From Opitutus sp. ER46 (GTDB lineage: Bacteria; Verrucomicrobiota; Verrucomicrobiia; Opitutales; Opitutaceae), in NCBI RefSeq assembly GCF_003054705.1, contig NZ_QAYX01000017.1, positions 124,001 to 188,000 on the forward strand: a stretch of DNA of 64,000 nucleotides, read 5' to 3'. The notes below the pieces were generated by a model that did not search any database, was not told where the DNA came from, and was given only the letters and a program-made list of their open reading frames with translations. Position numbers and translations under genes: made by a program. Shown in pieces: positions 54,321 to 63,827 of the stretch. Every line of letters begins with the position of its first letter. The stretch's first letter is position 1.

Positions 54321-54334
54321 TTTGACGAATCAAA
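54321..54334. promoter_or_regulatory. Candidate MntR operator between mntR and mntH
   Basis: Inverted repeat TTTGA-CGAA-TCAAA in the AT-rich gap between the divergent mntR and mntH genes (the gap is far less GC-rich than the surrounding genome). Its position would allow repression of both promoters. Confidence 0.45.
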
Positions 54335-54358
54335 GAAAACAAGTCACCAGTCCTCAAA

Positions 54359-55726
54359 ATGGAACCACCCTCTGGCATGGCCACGCCGGCGCCCGCGTCG
54401 ACGACGGGCTGGAAGCGCGAACCCGACGCGCCCAGCCTGGCCGAGTCCCATCGCACGATCTCGATCCCGGCGGGGGCCGGTTTCTGGCGAAAGCTGCTGG
54501 CGTTCTCGGGGCCGGGTTACCTCGTGGCGGTCGGCTACATGGACCCGGGCAACTGGGCCACGGACCTGGCGGGCGGCTCGGCGTTCGGGTACTCGCTGTT
54601 GAGCGTCATCCTGCTGTCGAACCTGATGGCGATCCTGCTGCAGTCGCTCTGCGCGAAGCTGGGCATCGTGACCGGCCGCGACCTGGCGCAGGCGTGCCGG
54701 GATCACTATTCCCGGCCGGTGGCGGTCGGCCTGTGGCTGCTGTGCGAGGTGGCGATCTGCGCGTGCGACCTGGCGGAGGTGATCGGCACGGCCATCGCGC
54801 TGAACCTGCTCTTTGGCATCCCACTCGTGTGGGGGGTGTGCATCACCGCGCTCGATGTGCTGCTGGTGCTGTGGCTGGCGAACCGCGGTTTCCGTTGGCT
54901 CGAGGCCCTGGTCGTCGGGCTGGTGTTCCTGATCGGGGTGTGTTTCGGCCTGGAGATCCTGTTCTCGAAACCGGCGGTGCGGGACATCCTGGGCGGCTTC
55001 CTCCCCACGACCGAACTGGTGACGAATCCCGCGATGCTCTATATCGCGATCGGCATTCTCGGGGCGACGGTGATGCCGCACAACCTATACCTCCACTCGT
55101 CGATCGTGCAGACGCGCAAGTATGCGCAGGATGCGCGGGGCAAGCGGGAGGCGATCAAGTTTGCGACGATCGATTCGACCGCGGCGCTGATGTTCGCGCT
55201 GTTCATCAACGGCTCGATCCTGGTGGTGGCCGCGGCGACGTTCTACACGCGGGGCCGGCACGACGTGGCGGAAATCCAGGACGCGTTTCAGTTGTTGTCG
55301 CCAATGCTGGGTGTGGGGGTGGCCGGTATCGTCTTCGCGGTGGCGTTACTCGCGTCGGGGCAGAACTCGACGCTGACGGGCACGCTGGCGGGCCAGATCG
55401 TGATGGAAGGCTTTCTCAACGTGCGGCTGCGGCCGTGGCTGCGGCGGCTAATCACCCGGGCGATCGCCATCATCCCGGCGGCGATCGTGGCGGGCGTGTA
55501 TGGCGAGAGTGGAACGGCGAAGCTCCTGGTGTTCAGCCAGGTGGTGTTGAGCCTGCAACTGCCCTTCGCCGTGGTGCCGCTCGTGATGTTTACGAGCGAC
55601 CGGAAGAAGATGGGCGAGTTTGCCAATCCGCCCTGGATCAAAGTGCTCGCGTGGGTCGTGGCCACGCTCATCATCGGGCTCAACCTCAAGCTCCTGCTCG
55701 ACGTGACCGGCATCACCGGCCGCTGA
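54359..55726 (+). CDS. mntH: Nramp-type Mn2+/Fe2+ transporter
   Basis: A 455-aa proton-coupled divalent metal importer. Metal ligands are visible in TM1 'DPGN' ('[12 protein letters not shown]') and TM6 '[13 protein letters not shown]'. Eleven membrane helices are expected. The ATG at 54359 is used; 'MATPAPAS' 18 bp on is an alternative. It is divergent from mntR and is followed after 16 bp by a universal stress protein gene, probably in one operon. Confidence 0.95.
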   Translation: MEPPSGMATPAPASTTGWKREPDAPSLAESHRTISIPAGAGFWRKLLAFSGPGYLVAVGYMDPGNWATDLAGGSAFGYSLLSVILLSNLMAILLQSLCAKLGIVTGRDLAQACRDHYSRPVAVGLWLLCEVAICACDLAEVIGTAIALNLLFGIPLVWGVCITALDVLLVLWLANRGFRWLEALVVGLVFLIGVCFGLEILFSKPAVRDILGGFLPTTELVTNPAMLYIAIGILGATVMPHNLYLHSSIVQTRKYAQDARGKREAIKFATIDSTAALMFALFINGSILVVAAATFYTRGRHDVAEIQDAFQLLSPMLGVGVAGIVFAVALLASGQNSTLTGTLAGQIVMEGFLNVRLRPWLRRLITRAIAIIPAAIVAGVYGESGTAKLLVFSQVVLSLQLPFAVVPLVMFTSDRKKMGEFANPPWIKVLAWVVATLIIGLNLKLLLDVTGITGR

Positions 55727-55742
55727 GCGAACCCCGCCCCCC

Positions 55743-56195
55743 ATGTACAAGAAGATTCTGGTCGCGCTGGAGAACGGCCGCGCCGACGAGACGCTGATCC
55801 GCCACGTGGGCGAACTCGCCGGATTGTTGGGTTCCGAGATCCTCCTCGTGCACGTCGCCGACGGCTGGGCGGCGCGGAACTACGACCAACTGAAACTGGC
55901 GGAGTCGGACGAGATGCGCGCCGACCGCGAGTACCTGGCCGGCGTGGCGGAACGCCTGCGCGACCGCGGACTCACCGTGCACAGCGAATTGGCGTTGGGG
56001 AACCCGCCGGCCGAGATCGTCCGCAGCGCCGGGGCGCATCGCTGCGACCTCATCGCGATGGGCGCGCACGGCCACAAGCTGGTGGGCGACATCTTCCTGG
56101 GCAGCACCATCGACCGGGTACGGCACAACACGACGATCCCGGTGCTGGTCGTGCGGGTGGCGGGTGCGAGCACCCCGCCGTTGCCGCAGTCCTGA
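55743..56195 (+). CDS. Universal stress protein (UspA family)
   Basis: A 150-aa cytoplasmic protein. It has the ATP-binding G-2x-G-9x-G(S/T) motif as 'GAHGHKLVGDIFLGST' followed by 'VRHNTTIPVLVVR'. It is 16 bp behind mntH and probably cotranscribed. Pairing of Usp with Nramp transporters is common; its role in metal or oxidative stress is inference. Confidence 0.93.
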   Translation: MYKKILVALENGRADETLIRHVGELAGLLGSEILLVHVADGWAARNYDQLKLAESDEMRADREYLAGVAERLRDRGLTVHSELALGNPPAEIVRSAGAHRCDLIAMGAHGHKLVGDIFLGSTIDRVRHNTTIPVLVVRVAGASTPPLPQS

Positions 56196-56286
56196 GCGGC
56201 CCCTGAAGCTCGACGGCTCGAGGGCGCGGTGACCGCGGTCCAGCGTCCACTTGCCTCGCGCGGACGGGCGTCCGAACCTTCCGCGC

Positions 56287-57228
56287 ATGCCGATCGTCGA
56301 CGCGCACGTGCATCTTTACCCGCCGGAAGTGGCGGCGGAGCCGGAGGCGTGGGCGGCGCGGGTGGGGGAGCGCCACTGGGCGGTGCTGTGCACGCGGCGC
56401 CGGCGGGACGGCCGGCTGGTGCAGTCGCTGCCGACGGTGGACGAGTTGCTGGCGGCGATGGACGCCGCGCGCGTCGACCGGGCGGTCCTGCTGGGCTGGT
56501 ATTGGGAAAAGCCGGAGACCTGCGCGTGGCAGAATCGGTTCTTCGCCGCGTGTGTGCGGGAGCATCCCGACCGGCTGGCGGCGTGCGCAACGATTCATCC
56601 CGCGTCGGGCGGCGCCGGGGTACGGGAGGAGATGCGGCGGGCCCGGCAGGACGGGCTGTGCGGGCTGGGGGAGTTGTCCCCGCATTCGCAAGGGGTGGCG
56701 ATGGACGAACCGGTGCTGGCGGAGGCGTTTGCGTTGGCCGGCGAGTATGGCTGGCCGGTGAACCTGCATGTGACGGACCCGGCGAGCCGGCCGTTCCCGG
56801 GCCGGATCGAGACCCCGCTGACGGACTTCTCGCGCGTGGTGCGTACGCATCCCGGGACGACGTTCATTCTCGCACACTGGGGCGGTCTGGTGCCGCAGGT
56901 GGACCCGGAGATCGCGACGCTGCCGAACGTGTACTTCGATACCGCGGCATCGCCGCTGATGTACGATCCGGGGATCTGGGCGCGCTTCGCGGCGCTGGTG
57001 CCGAGGACGAAGGTGCTCTTTGGCTCCGACTATCCGCTGAACCTGTATCCGCGCGTGAGCGTGGCGGCGGAGATGGCGCGCTTCGTGGCGGAAGCCACCG
57101 CCGCCGGTGCGGGCGCCGAGGCGCTAGGCGGCAACGCCGAGCGCGTCTTCGGTTGGTGCCAGCACCGAGAACAGGGCGGGACTCTGCGGGTGGTTGACCA
57201 CAATCTGCAACCCGGTGCTCAGGCCTGA
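56287..57228 (+). CDS. Amidohydrolase family 2 (TIM-barrel metal hydrolase)
   Basis: A 313-aa protein starting 'MPIVDAHVHLYPP', with the DxHxH metal site at once. Later ligands are H in 'WPVNLHVTDP', H in 'FILAHWGG' and D in 'LFGSDYPLNLYP'. This is the ACMSD/uracil-type amidohydrolase_2 fold; the substrate is unknown. The last about 35 residues run through the 3' end of the convergent amidase gene, giving a 105-bp overlap, so the conserved domain ends near 'GGNAERVFGW'. Confidence 0.88.
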   Translation: MPIVDAHVHLYPPEVAAEPEAWAARVGERHWAVLCTRRRRDGRLVQSLPTVDELLAAMDAARVDRAVLLGWYWEKPETCAWQNRFFAACVREHPDRLAACATIHPASGGAGVREEMRRARQDGLCGLGELSPHSQGVAMDEPVLAEAFALAGEYGWPVNLHVTDPASRPFPGRIETPLTDFSRVVRTHPGTTFILAHWGGLVPQVDPEIATLPNVYFDTAASPLMYDPGIWARFAALVPRTKVLFGSDYPLNLYPRVSVAAEMARFVAEATAAGAGAEALGGNAERVFGWCQHREQGGTLRVVDHNLQPGAQA

Positions 57229-58395
57229 GGGCAGCGTCACCGGAACCGTCAGCACGGGCAGGCCGCCGACGCTGGCCGGCGCGGTGAGCGTCAGGAGCCG
57301 GGCCCGGTTTTCCGGTGTGCACTCGGCCTTGGTCAGCGCGCCGCACGGCGTGGCGGGCAGGACGAGAAAGTCGTAGGTGAGAAAAAACTTCGCCCAGAGG
57401 AGCCGGAGGCTGGCGCGGGAACGTTCGGCGGCGGCGGACTGGTCGGCGGGGAGTTGGCGGCCGCGAAGCAGTCGTTGCCAGACGGCGGGATCGTAGCGCG
57501 ACTGGAACCGTTCGGCCCAGGGGCGGTGGACCTCCCACGCCTCGGCGGCGACGATCGTGTTGTAGCAGTCGAGCGCACCGGCGAAACCGTGCCGCAGGTC
57601 GTCGCGCGTGGCGGGATCGGCCGGAGGCGCAAACCGTTCGGCGGTGGCGAGGCAGGCGGTGCGCACGTCGTCATCGACGCCCGGCATCTCGAGATAGCAG
57701 CCATGCAGCGGGCGGAGGCTGGACCGCAGCCCGACCATGGCGGCCAGCATCTGCTGCATGTCGACGCGCCGGGCCGTGAACCAGCCGGCAGTGTCGAAGC
57801 TGGGCGCGAGGGGAAACGCGTCGCGGATCCAGGGATCGCCCGGAGCAAGGCGGAAGCCGTAGAGGCCGCAGAAGGCGGCGGGGACCCGCACGGACCCGCC
57901 GGTGTCGGTGCCGAAGGCCACGGGGACGACGCCGGCGGCAACGAGGGCGGCGGAACCGCTGCTGGAGCCGCCGGTGGTGCGACCGGGAAACCGCGGGTGT
58001 TCGCAGTCGCCGTAATGCGGATTCTCGCCGGTGATCCCGTAGGCGAACTCGTGCAGGTGACTCTTGCCGGCGCACACGAGACCGGCCTGGCGGGCAGCGC
58101 GCACGAGGCTGCCGTCGGCGGTGGGCCTCGGGCGCACGTCCGGAAGAAACGTCGATCCGGCGAGCGTGGATACGCCGGCGAGGTCAAAGAGGTCCTTGAC
58201 GAAGCACGGTACGCCGGCGAGCGGGTTGTCGCGGGTGGCCGTGGCGGCGGCAAAAGCGGCGGCGAGGTCGGGTTCGGGGGCGACCCAGGCGACGGCGGCG
58301 CGGAGTTGGGTGGCGGAAAGGCGATTCCGCAGCCGCGTGTGCACCTCGCGTGCCGCGGCCTCCGGGGTCAGTTGCTGCCAATCGCGGACCGTCAT
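57124..58395 (-). CDS. Amidase signature family hydrolase
   Basis: A 423-aa amidase. The Ser-cisSer-Lys triad is visible: Lys in 'CFVKDLFD', Ser in 'TTGGSSSGSAALVAAG' and Ser in 'GTDTGGSVRVPAAFCG'. It may hydrolyse amides or act on indole-acetamide-like or aryl substrates; not GatA, since it lacks GatB neighbours. The start is at 'MTVRDWQQL'. Its 3' end overlaps the amidohydrolase by 105 bp. Confidence 0.9.
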   Translation of the reverse strand: MTVRDWQQLTPEAAAREVHTRLRNRLSATQLRAAVAWVAPEPDLAAAFAAATATRDNPLAGVPCFVKDLFDLAGVSTLAGSTFLPDVRPRPTADGSLVRAARQAGLVCAGKSHLHEFAYGITGENPHYGDCEHPRFPGRTTGGSSSGSAALVAAGVVPVAFGTDTGGSVRVPAAFCGLYGFRLAPGDPWIRDAFPLAPSFDTAGWFTARRVDMQQMLAAMVGLRSSLRPLHGCYLEMPGVDDDVRTACLATAERFAPPADPATRDDLRHGFAGALDCYNTIVAAEAWEVHRPWAERFQSRYDPAVWQRLLRGRQLPADQSAAAERSRASLRLLWAKFFLTYDFLVLPATPCGALTKAECTPENRARLLTLTAPASVGGLPVLTVPVTLPSGLSTGLQIVVNHPQSPALFSVLAPTEDALGVAA

Positions 58396-58517
58396 CAGGG
58401 CGCAGCTTTGCAGAGATGAATTGGCGGCGCAACGTCGCAGGCAGTGGCGCGGGGCGTGGCGGCGGAGCGGCGGATTTCGGCTTGTCGGGCGCGCCGGGAT
58501 TTCCGGCACTGGTGGCC

Positions 58518-58766
58518 ATGAATCACCAGCAGGACGACGAACATCGCTGGCCCGTGCGCACCGCGGGTGGCATCCGCTGGCTGAATGCCGAGGAACTGAC
58601 GCATGTGCTCGAATCGGCCAAGGTCATGCAGGCCGAGCGGGTGCCGGGCGCGACGGGGGCGAAGGTGTGCAGCAAGTGTGGCCGGCATTACGACAAGCCC
58701 GAGTGCCCGTATTGCGCGGAGCTGGAGCGCCGCCGTCAGCTCCGCGACGGGTTGCTGGACAACTGA
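58518..58766 (+). CDS. Small zinc-ribbon protein (82 aa)
   Basis: An 82-aa protein with two CxxC knuckles, 'CSKCG' and 'CPYC', near residues 51-69, followed by a basic helix. The N-terminal half is hydrophilic ('GGIRWLNAEELTHVLESA'). It could bind nucleic acid or act as an adaptor; no family recognised. It is divergent from the amidase gene. Confidence 0.7.
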   Translation: MNHQQDDEHRWPVRTAGGIRWLNAEELTHVLESAKVMQAERVPGATGAKVCSKCGRHYDKPECPYCAELERRRQLRDGLLDN

Positions 58767-58801
58767 GGAGCGTAGGGGGAAGGCGGTGCGGATTGGGAAC
58801 A

Positions 58802-58893
58802 GATCGGACGGATCCGACTGATCCGACTGATCGGTCGGATTCAGGCAGTTGTTGTCGGCCGACGGGCAGCCGGCCGAGAACGAGAACGAGAAC
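58802..58893. repeat. Nonamer and hexamer arrays
   Basis: Four 9-bp units (GATCGGACG, GATCCGACT, GATCCGACT, GATCGGTCG; 58802-58837), then three perfect GAGAAC hexamers (58876-58893). This gap between the zinc-ribbon gene and ridA holds no gene. Confidence 0.8.
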
Positions 58894-58949
58894 CCCGGGG
58901 GTAATGCAGGGTCTTTACATCGGGCGACGGGTCGGAATCCTGCTGGCCC

Positions 58950-59411
58950 ATGAACTACGAAGCCAAGCTAGCGGAACTCGGAATCACGTTGCCGACGCCT
59001 CCGGCGGCGGCGGGCAGTTACGTGCCGACGGTGCGCACGGGAAACCTGCTCTATTGCGCGGGCACGATCTGCATGATCGGCGGGCAGATGACGCACGTCG
59101 GGCAGGTCGGCAAGGAGCAGACGATCGAGGCGGCAAAGAAGGCCGCCGAAGTTTGCGCGCTGAACGCACTGGCCAACGTCAAGGCGGCGGTCGGGTCGCT
59201 GGACAAGGTGGTGCGCATCGTGTTCGTGAGCGGCTTCGTGAACGCGATCGACGGTTTCATGGACAGTCCCGCGGTCATCAATGGTGCGAGCGATCTCTTC
59301 GTGAAGGTCTTCGGCGACGCGGGGAAACACGCGCGCGCGGCGGTGGCGGTGAATGGCCTGCCGCGCGGCTCGACCACCGAAGTGCAGATCGTGGTCGAGG
59401 TGAAGGACTGA
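58950..59411 (+). CDS. RidA/YjgF family protein
   Basis: A 153-aa member of the reactive imine deaminase superfamily. The family pattern is visible in 'PTVRTGNLLYCAGTICMIGG' (key V-R-T-G-N-L-L-Y) and the C-terminal 'HARAAVAVNGLPRGSTTEVQIVVEV', where the Pro-Arg-Gly turn precedes the last strand. It probably removes reactive enamine/imine intermediates; whether it belongs to the RidA subgroup or another YjgF subgroup is open. Confidence 0.9.
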   Translation: MNYEAKLAELGITLPTPPAAAGSYVPTVRTGNLLYCAGTICMIGGQMTHVGQVGKEQTIEAAKKAAEVCALNALANVKAAVGSLDKVVRIVFVSGFVNAIDGFMDSPAVINGASDLFVKVFGDAGKHARAAVAVNGLPRGSTTEVQIVVEVKD

Positions 59412-59433
59412 TCTCGCTGCGGGCGGCGGCAGG

Positions 59434-60777
59434 TCAATCGACGTGCTTTAACAGCACCTTCGGATTGCGGCCGCTTTCCTCGTACATTTTCCGGCGCGCC
59501 TCGGGGAGGACGTCCTTGGACGTTTCCTCGAAGCCGCAGACGTTGCTGAAGAAGCCGAAACTCTGGGTGGAGAGCGCGATGACGATCGTGGCGCCGCGGT
59601 CCTTGGCGATCATCGTGGCGTAATCGACCATCTTCTTGCCGATGCCGCGATTGTGGTAGAACGGCATCACATAGAGTGAGCCGATCTCCGCCATGTGCGG
59701 CTTGTCCGGGTAGAAGTAGAGCGTGACGCAGGCGATGATGTTCTCGTCGACCTCGAAGACGAAGAACTGGTCGATGTTCTTTTCGATGGCCTGCTGCGTG
59801 CGGTAGATCAGCTCCTCGCGGCGCACGGCGTTGCGCGTGAGATTGTAGATGAGCCGGACGTCGCCCTTCCGTGCGCGGCGGATCTGCTGGTAATCGTTGC
59901 CGTAGACGAGGGTGCCGACGCCTTCGTTGGAGAAGATCTCGTTGAGCAGACCGTCGAAGATGCGGCCATCGAGCATGTGCACGCGCGGCGTGCCGGTCTC
60001 GATCGCCTTGATGGCGTGGATGGCCTTGCTGCGGGTGCTCTCGCTGATCCGGTCCGGCGCGTCCTCGAGGATCTTGCGCAGGGCCTCGACGGAGATGTCG
60101 CGCGGAACGTCGCCGTCGATATCGAGCCCGGCCTGCGGCATCAGATAGATGACCTTCGTGGCCTGGAGCGCCTCGGCGAGTTCGGCGGCGAGGAGGTCGG
60201 AATTGATGCGGAGCGACTTGCCGTCCGGGGCGAACGCGACCGGCGAGACGACCGGCACCACCTGCCCGGCGATGAGTTCGAGGAGGAAGTCCTTGTCGAT
60301 GCGGTCGACCTTGGCGGTGAACTGCAGGTCCTGGCCGCGGATGATGCCGGTGGGCAGGGCGCGCACCGCGTTGGTGACGGCGCACTTCAGGCCGTTCTGC
60401 GTCAGGCCTTCGATCAGCGCATGCGAGACCCGGGAGGACGCGCGGATGGCGAGATCCATCGTGGCGGCATCGGTGACGCCGGTGCCGTCGGTGTTGGTGA
60501 TCGGAATCTTGCGGGCGACCGAGAGCTCCTGGATCTGCTGGCCGATGCCGTGCACGAGCACGACCTTGATGCCGAGCGAGCGCAGGACCGCGATGTCGAC
60601 GAGCAGGTTGCCGATGTTCTCATCGGCGACGATCGAGCCGTCGACCGCGAGGATGAAGATCTGGCCTTGGAAACGCGGGACGTACTTCAGAATTCCGCGG
60701 AGGTCCGTCGGCTTGATCGTGGTCGCCGTGGCGGACGTGGGAGTTGGAGGACTGACGTAACCGTTGCCGTTGCTCAT
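59434..60777 (-). CDS. argA: N-acetylglutamate synthase (kinase-like plus GNAT domains)
   Basis: First step of arginine biosynthesis: acetylates glutamate. A 447-aa two-domain protein: an amino-acid-kinase-like domain (about 25-290, 'VLVHGIGQQIQEL', 'VVPVVSPVAFAPDGKSLRINSDLLA' by its key S-P-V...NSD) and a C-terminal GNAT domain (about 300-445, 'MPFYHNRGIGKKMVDYA'). The kinase-like half normally binds arginine as feedback inhibitor. It stands alone, convergent with ridA. Confidence 0.93.
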   Translation of the reverse strand: MSNGNGYVSPPTPTSATATTIKPTDLRGILKYVPRFQGQIFILAVDGSIVADENIGNLLVDIAVLRSLGIKVVLVHGIGQQIQELSVARKIPITNTDGTGVTDAATMDLAIRASSRVSHALIEGLTQNGLKCAVTNAVRALPTGIIRGQDLQFTAKVDRIDKDFLLELIAGQVVPVVSPVAFAPDGKSLRINSDLLAAELAEALQATKVIYLMPQAGLDIDGDVPRDISVEALRKILEDAPDRISESTRSKAIHAIKAIETGTPRVHMLDGRIFDGLLNEIFSNEGVGTLVYGNDYQQIRRARKGDVRLIYNLTRNAVRREELIYRTQQAIEKNIDQFFVFEVDENIIACVTLYFYPDKPHMAEIGSLYVMPFYHNRGIGKKMVDYATMIAKDRGATIVIALSTQSFGFFSNVCGFEETSKDVLPEARRKMYEESGRNPKVLLKHVD

Positions 60778-60897
60778 CGAGTTGGCGGGGCTGTTGTCGG
60801 CGAATGCCTGGGGCTCGTCAATAGTGCGGACCGATCGTGCGTTGCCGCCACGGACCCCTCGGCGGGAAGACCGTTCGCGGCGATCGCGGCCGCGGGA

Positions 60898-61506
60898 CTA
60901 CGGCTGGACCTGCAGGGACCAGGCGCGGGAGGAGTTCTCGCCGGTCACGGTCACGCGGTAGCGGCCGGGCCTCAGGGTGCCGGGCGGCACAGTCACGGTA
61001 TAGAAAGAGTCGCGGGTGCGCGCCTGCAGGCCGGCGGCGAGGTGGCCGAAGGAGGGTGCGACGACAATCTCGTCGCCCTTCACGAAGAGTTCGGTGCGGC
61101 TGAGCTGCTGCTTCTCGTCGGGTGTGACGCAGCGGAAATGAATCTCGTACGGCTCGCTCGCACGAGCGGCCGGGTCGCCGTGGGCGAGGACGATGTCGGA
61201 CGGGAGGTGCGGGGTGGTGACGAGGGCCTGGCGGAGCGGGGCAGGCAGGCCGCCGGGCGCCGGGTTGGAGGTGTTGGCGGGCAGGCGGGTGACGGGCCGG
61301 TCGGCCGGGAGTTCGACCCGCTGGTAACCGGCGGCGAGCAGGCGGCCGGTGTTGGCGCGGGTCTGCATGTCCTGGTGCGGCTCGTAGGGGCGCGACGTCT
61401 TGCGGTAGTGCAGCGTGAGGAACGTGTACGCGCCGATGAAGAGGACGATCGCGAGGACGATCCACTTGAGAGGCCACGGCTTACGCTCCGGCAACGGACG
61501 GGACAT
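60898..61506 (-). CDS. Membrane-anchored hypothetical protein
   Basis: A 202-aa protein from the ATG at 61506 with one N-terminal membrane helix (about residues 14-34, 'WIVLAIVLFIGAYTFLTLHY') and an extracytoplasmic part that looks like a beta-sandwich ('YTVTVPPGTLRPGRYRVTVTG'). The family is not recognised. It is divergent from proS; a longer upstream frame through proS is rejected. Confidence 0.65.
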   Translation of the reverse strand: MSRPLPERKPWPLKWIVLAIVLFIGAYTFLTLHYRKTSRPYEPHQDMQTRANTGRLLAAGYQRVELPADRPVTRLPANTSNPAPGGLPAPLRQALVTTPHLPSDIVLAHGDPAARASEPYEIHFRCVTPDEKQQLSRTELFVKGDEIVVAPSFGHLAAGLQARTRDSFYTVTVPPGTLRPGRYRVTVTGENSSRAWSLQVQP

Positions 61507-61606
61507 GGGTTGGTGATGGAGCAGGGTGGCGCGCGACGCGCAAGAACGAAGACAGGCGCCTTGCGCCTTGCGGAGGCCCGGGGCAACTGCTTGCCTGACC
61601 GACTTC

Positions 61607-63370
61607 ATGAAACTCTGGTCGCAGTACTTCATCCCGACGTTGAAAGAGAGCCCGGCCGACGCGGAGATCGCGTCCCACAAGCTGCTGGTGCGCGCCGGTC
61701 TGGTCCGAAAGCTGAGCGGCGGCCTGTACACGTATCTGCCGCTGGGGCAGCGGGTGATGCAGAAGGTGACCCAGATTTGCCGGGAGGAGCTCGATGTCGC
61801 CGGGGCGATCGAGCTGTGGATGCCGCACCTGCATCCGGCCGAGCTGTGGCAGCAGGGACCGCGCTGGGCGGCGGCGCGCGAGATCATGTTCCGGGCGGAC
61901 ACGGCAGGCGACGGCAAGCGCGCGCCGCGTGATCCTGAGTTTGTGCTGGGCCCGACGCACGAGGAGGTGGTGACGCCGCTGGTGAAGGCGGAAATCACGA
62001 GTTACCGCGACCTGCCGAAGAACTTTTACCAGATCGCCACGAAGTTCCGGAACGAGATCCGGCCGCGCTATGGCCTGATGCGGGCGCGCGAGTTCGTGAT
62101 GATGGACTCGTACTCCTTCGACGTGGATGACGAGCACGCGATCAAGAGCTACCTGAAGATGAAGGAGGCGTACGAGCGCTTCTTCCGTCGGCTCGGCGTG
62201 CAGGCGATCGCCGTGGAGGCCGACACCGGCGTGATGGGCGGCAGCTTCTCGCATGAGTTCATGGTCCCGGCGGAAGTCGGCGACGACGACGTGATCTACA
62301 ACGAGGCGAGCGGCTACGCGGCGAACCGCGAGAAGGCGACGAGCGCGCTCGTGCCGAAGGATCTCGCGGATGCGGCGCCGGTGGGGGCGCTCGAGGAGTT
62401 CGCGACGCCCGGCGTGGTGACCATCGCAGCGCTGGAGGCCGCGCCGTATTCGGTGCCTGGCGACAAGCAGTTCAAGACGCTGGTGTACATCGGCGACGGC
62501 AAGCCGTTCCTGGTGATCCTGCGCGGCTGCGATGACCTGGAGGAGGCGAAGCTCGGCGCGCTGGGCTTCACGCTGTTCCGGCCGGCGACACCGGAGGAAA
62601 TTGTCCCGGTGATGGGCGCCGCGCCCGGCAGCCTCGGGGCGATCAAGGGTTCGATCAAGAACCCGGCGGCGCTCGCGGGCGTCTTCGCCGACCACGCGAT
62701 CCGGCTCATTGGCAACGGGGTGACCGGTGCCAACAAGGACGGCTTCCACCAGCGCAACGTGAACGTCACGCGCGACCTTGCGATCACGCGCTTCGGCGAT
62801 TTCCGCCGCGTGCGTCCGGGCGAGCCGGACGTGAAGTCGGGCCAGCCGCTGCAGGTGCGCCGCGGCATCGAGGTGGGCCACATCTTCAAGCTCGGGACGA
62901 AATATTCCGAGAAGTACAACGCGGTGTACACGGACGACAAAAAGGAGTCCCACCTGATGGTGATGGGCTGCTACGGCATCGGCATCAGCCGCACCATGCA
63001 GGCGATCATCGAGCAGGGGCATGATGCTGACGGCATCGTGTGGCCGTGGAATGTGGCGCCCTTCCAGGTGCTGATCTGCGTGCTGGACCCGCAGTTGCCG
63101 GAGGCGATGGAACTGGCGAAGCGGCTGGGCGCCGCGGCCGAGCGGGCGGGCGCGGATGTGCTGATCGACGATCGCGCGGAGCGTCCCGGTGTGAAATTCA
63201 AGGACGCCGACCTGATCGGCATCCCGCTGCGCCTGACCATCGGCGGCAAGGGCCTGAAGGAAGGCGTGATCGAGCTGAAGCCGCGCGCGAAGAAGGAAAT
63301 CACCAAGGTTCCGGTCGCCGAAGCGGAGGCGCGCCTGGCCGAGGTCATTGCCGCGTGCCGCGGCCAGTGA
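61607..63370 (+). CDS. proS: Prolyl-tRNA synthetase, bacterial type
   Basis: Charges tRNA-Pro, 587 aa. Class II motifs: motif 1 near 'LPLGQRVMQKV', motif 2 'FRNEIRPRYGLMRAREFVMMDSYSF' (by its key FRNE...R.REF) and motif 3 'GCYGIGISR'. The INS editing domain lies between motifs 2 and 3 (about 225-410), as in ProS type 1. The C-terminal anticodon-binding domain is at about 480-580. The start 'MKLWSQYFIPT' at 61607 is usual. Confidence 0.97.
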   Translation: MKLWSQYFIPTLKESPADAEIASHKLLVRAGLVRKLSGGLYTYLPLGQRVMQKVTQICREELDVAGAIELWMPHLHPAELWQQGPRWAAAREIMFRADTAGDGKRAPRDPEFVLGPTHEEVVTPLVKAEITSYRDLPKNFYQIATKFRNEIRPRYGLMRAREFVMMDSYSFDVDDEHAIKSYLKMKEAYERFFRRLGVQAIAVEADTGVMGGSFSHEFMVPAEVGDDDVIYNEASGYAANREKATSALVPKDLADAAPVGALEEFATPGVVTIAALEAAPYSVPGDKQFKTLVYIGDGKPFLVILRGCDDLEEAKLGALGFTLFRPATPEEIVPVMGAAPGSLGAIKGSIKNPAALAGVFADHAIRLIGNGVTGANKDGFHQRNVNVTRDLAITRFGDFRRVRPGEPDVKSGQPLQVRRGIEVGHIFKLGTKYSEKYNAVYTDDKKESHLMVMGCYGIGISRTMQAIIEQGHDADGIVWPWNVAPFQVLICVLDPQLPEAMELAKRLGAAAERAGADVLIDDRAERPGVKFKDADLIGIPLRLTIGGKGLKEGVIELKPRAKKEITKVPVAEAEARLAEVIAACRGQ

Positions 63371-63530
63371 CCCCGGTGACGGACGACGCGACGCGGGCGA
63401 AGGCGCTTTCCCGCCGACGGTTCGGAGAAAGTCCGGCCGTTGGGCGGGTGGGCGTGCCGCCGGCGCGACGTTTCAGACCCTGCGGAGTTGCGCACGCCGG
63501 GCCCGCCCGTTTATTGGACCGCCAACACGC

Positions 63531-63827
63531 ATGACGAGCAGCACTCACGCCGTTCCCGAGATGGAGACCCACGCCGAGCTGGCGCTCGAGGGCGTGTGGC
63601 GCGTCGTCGTGCTCAACGATCCGGTCAACCTGATGTCGTACGTGGTGCTCGTCTTCAAAAAGGTCTTCGGCTTCGACGAGCAGACGGCCCGGCGGAAGAT
63701 GCTGGAGGTGCACGAGCAGGGCCGGTCGATCGTGTGGAGCGGCCTGCGCGAGAAGGCGGAGGCCTACGTCTATACCTTGCAGCAGTGGCATCTCACCGCC
63801 GTCCTGGAGCGCGATGAAACGGATTGA
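63531..63827 (+). CDS. clpS: ATP-dependent Clp protease adaptor ClpS
   Basis: A 98-aa adaptor that delivers N-degron proteins to ClpAP or ClpCP. The core 'VVVLNDPVNLMSYVVLVFKKVFG' is visible by its key N-D-P-V-N...M-S-Y-V, then 'ARRKMLEVHEQGRSIVWSG'. The sequence style (NDPVNLM, EVHEQGRSIVWSG) is that of the actinobacterial/verrucomicrobial branch. It overlaps the next gene by 14 bp. Confidence 0.93.
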   Translation: MTSSTHAVPEMETHAELALEGVWRVVVLNDPVNLMSYVVLVFKKVFGFDEQTARRKMLEVHEQGRSIVWSGLREKAEAYVYTLQQWHLTAVLERDETD

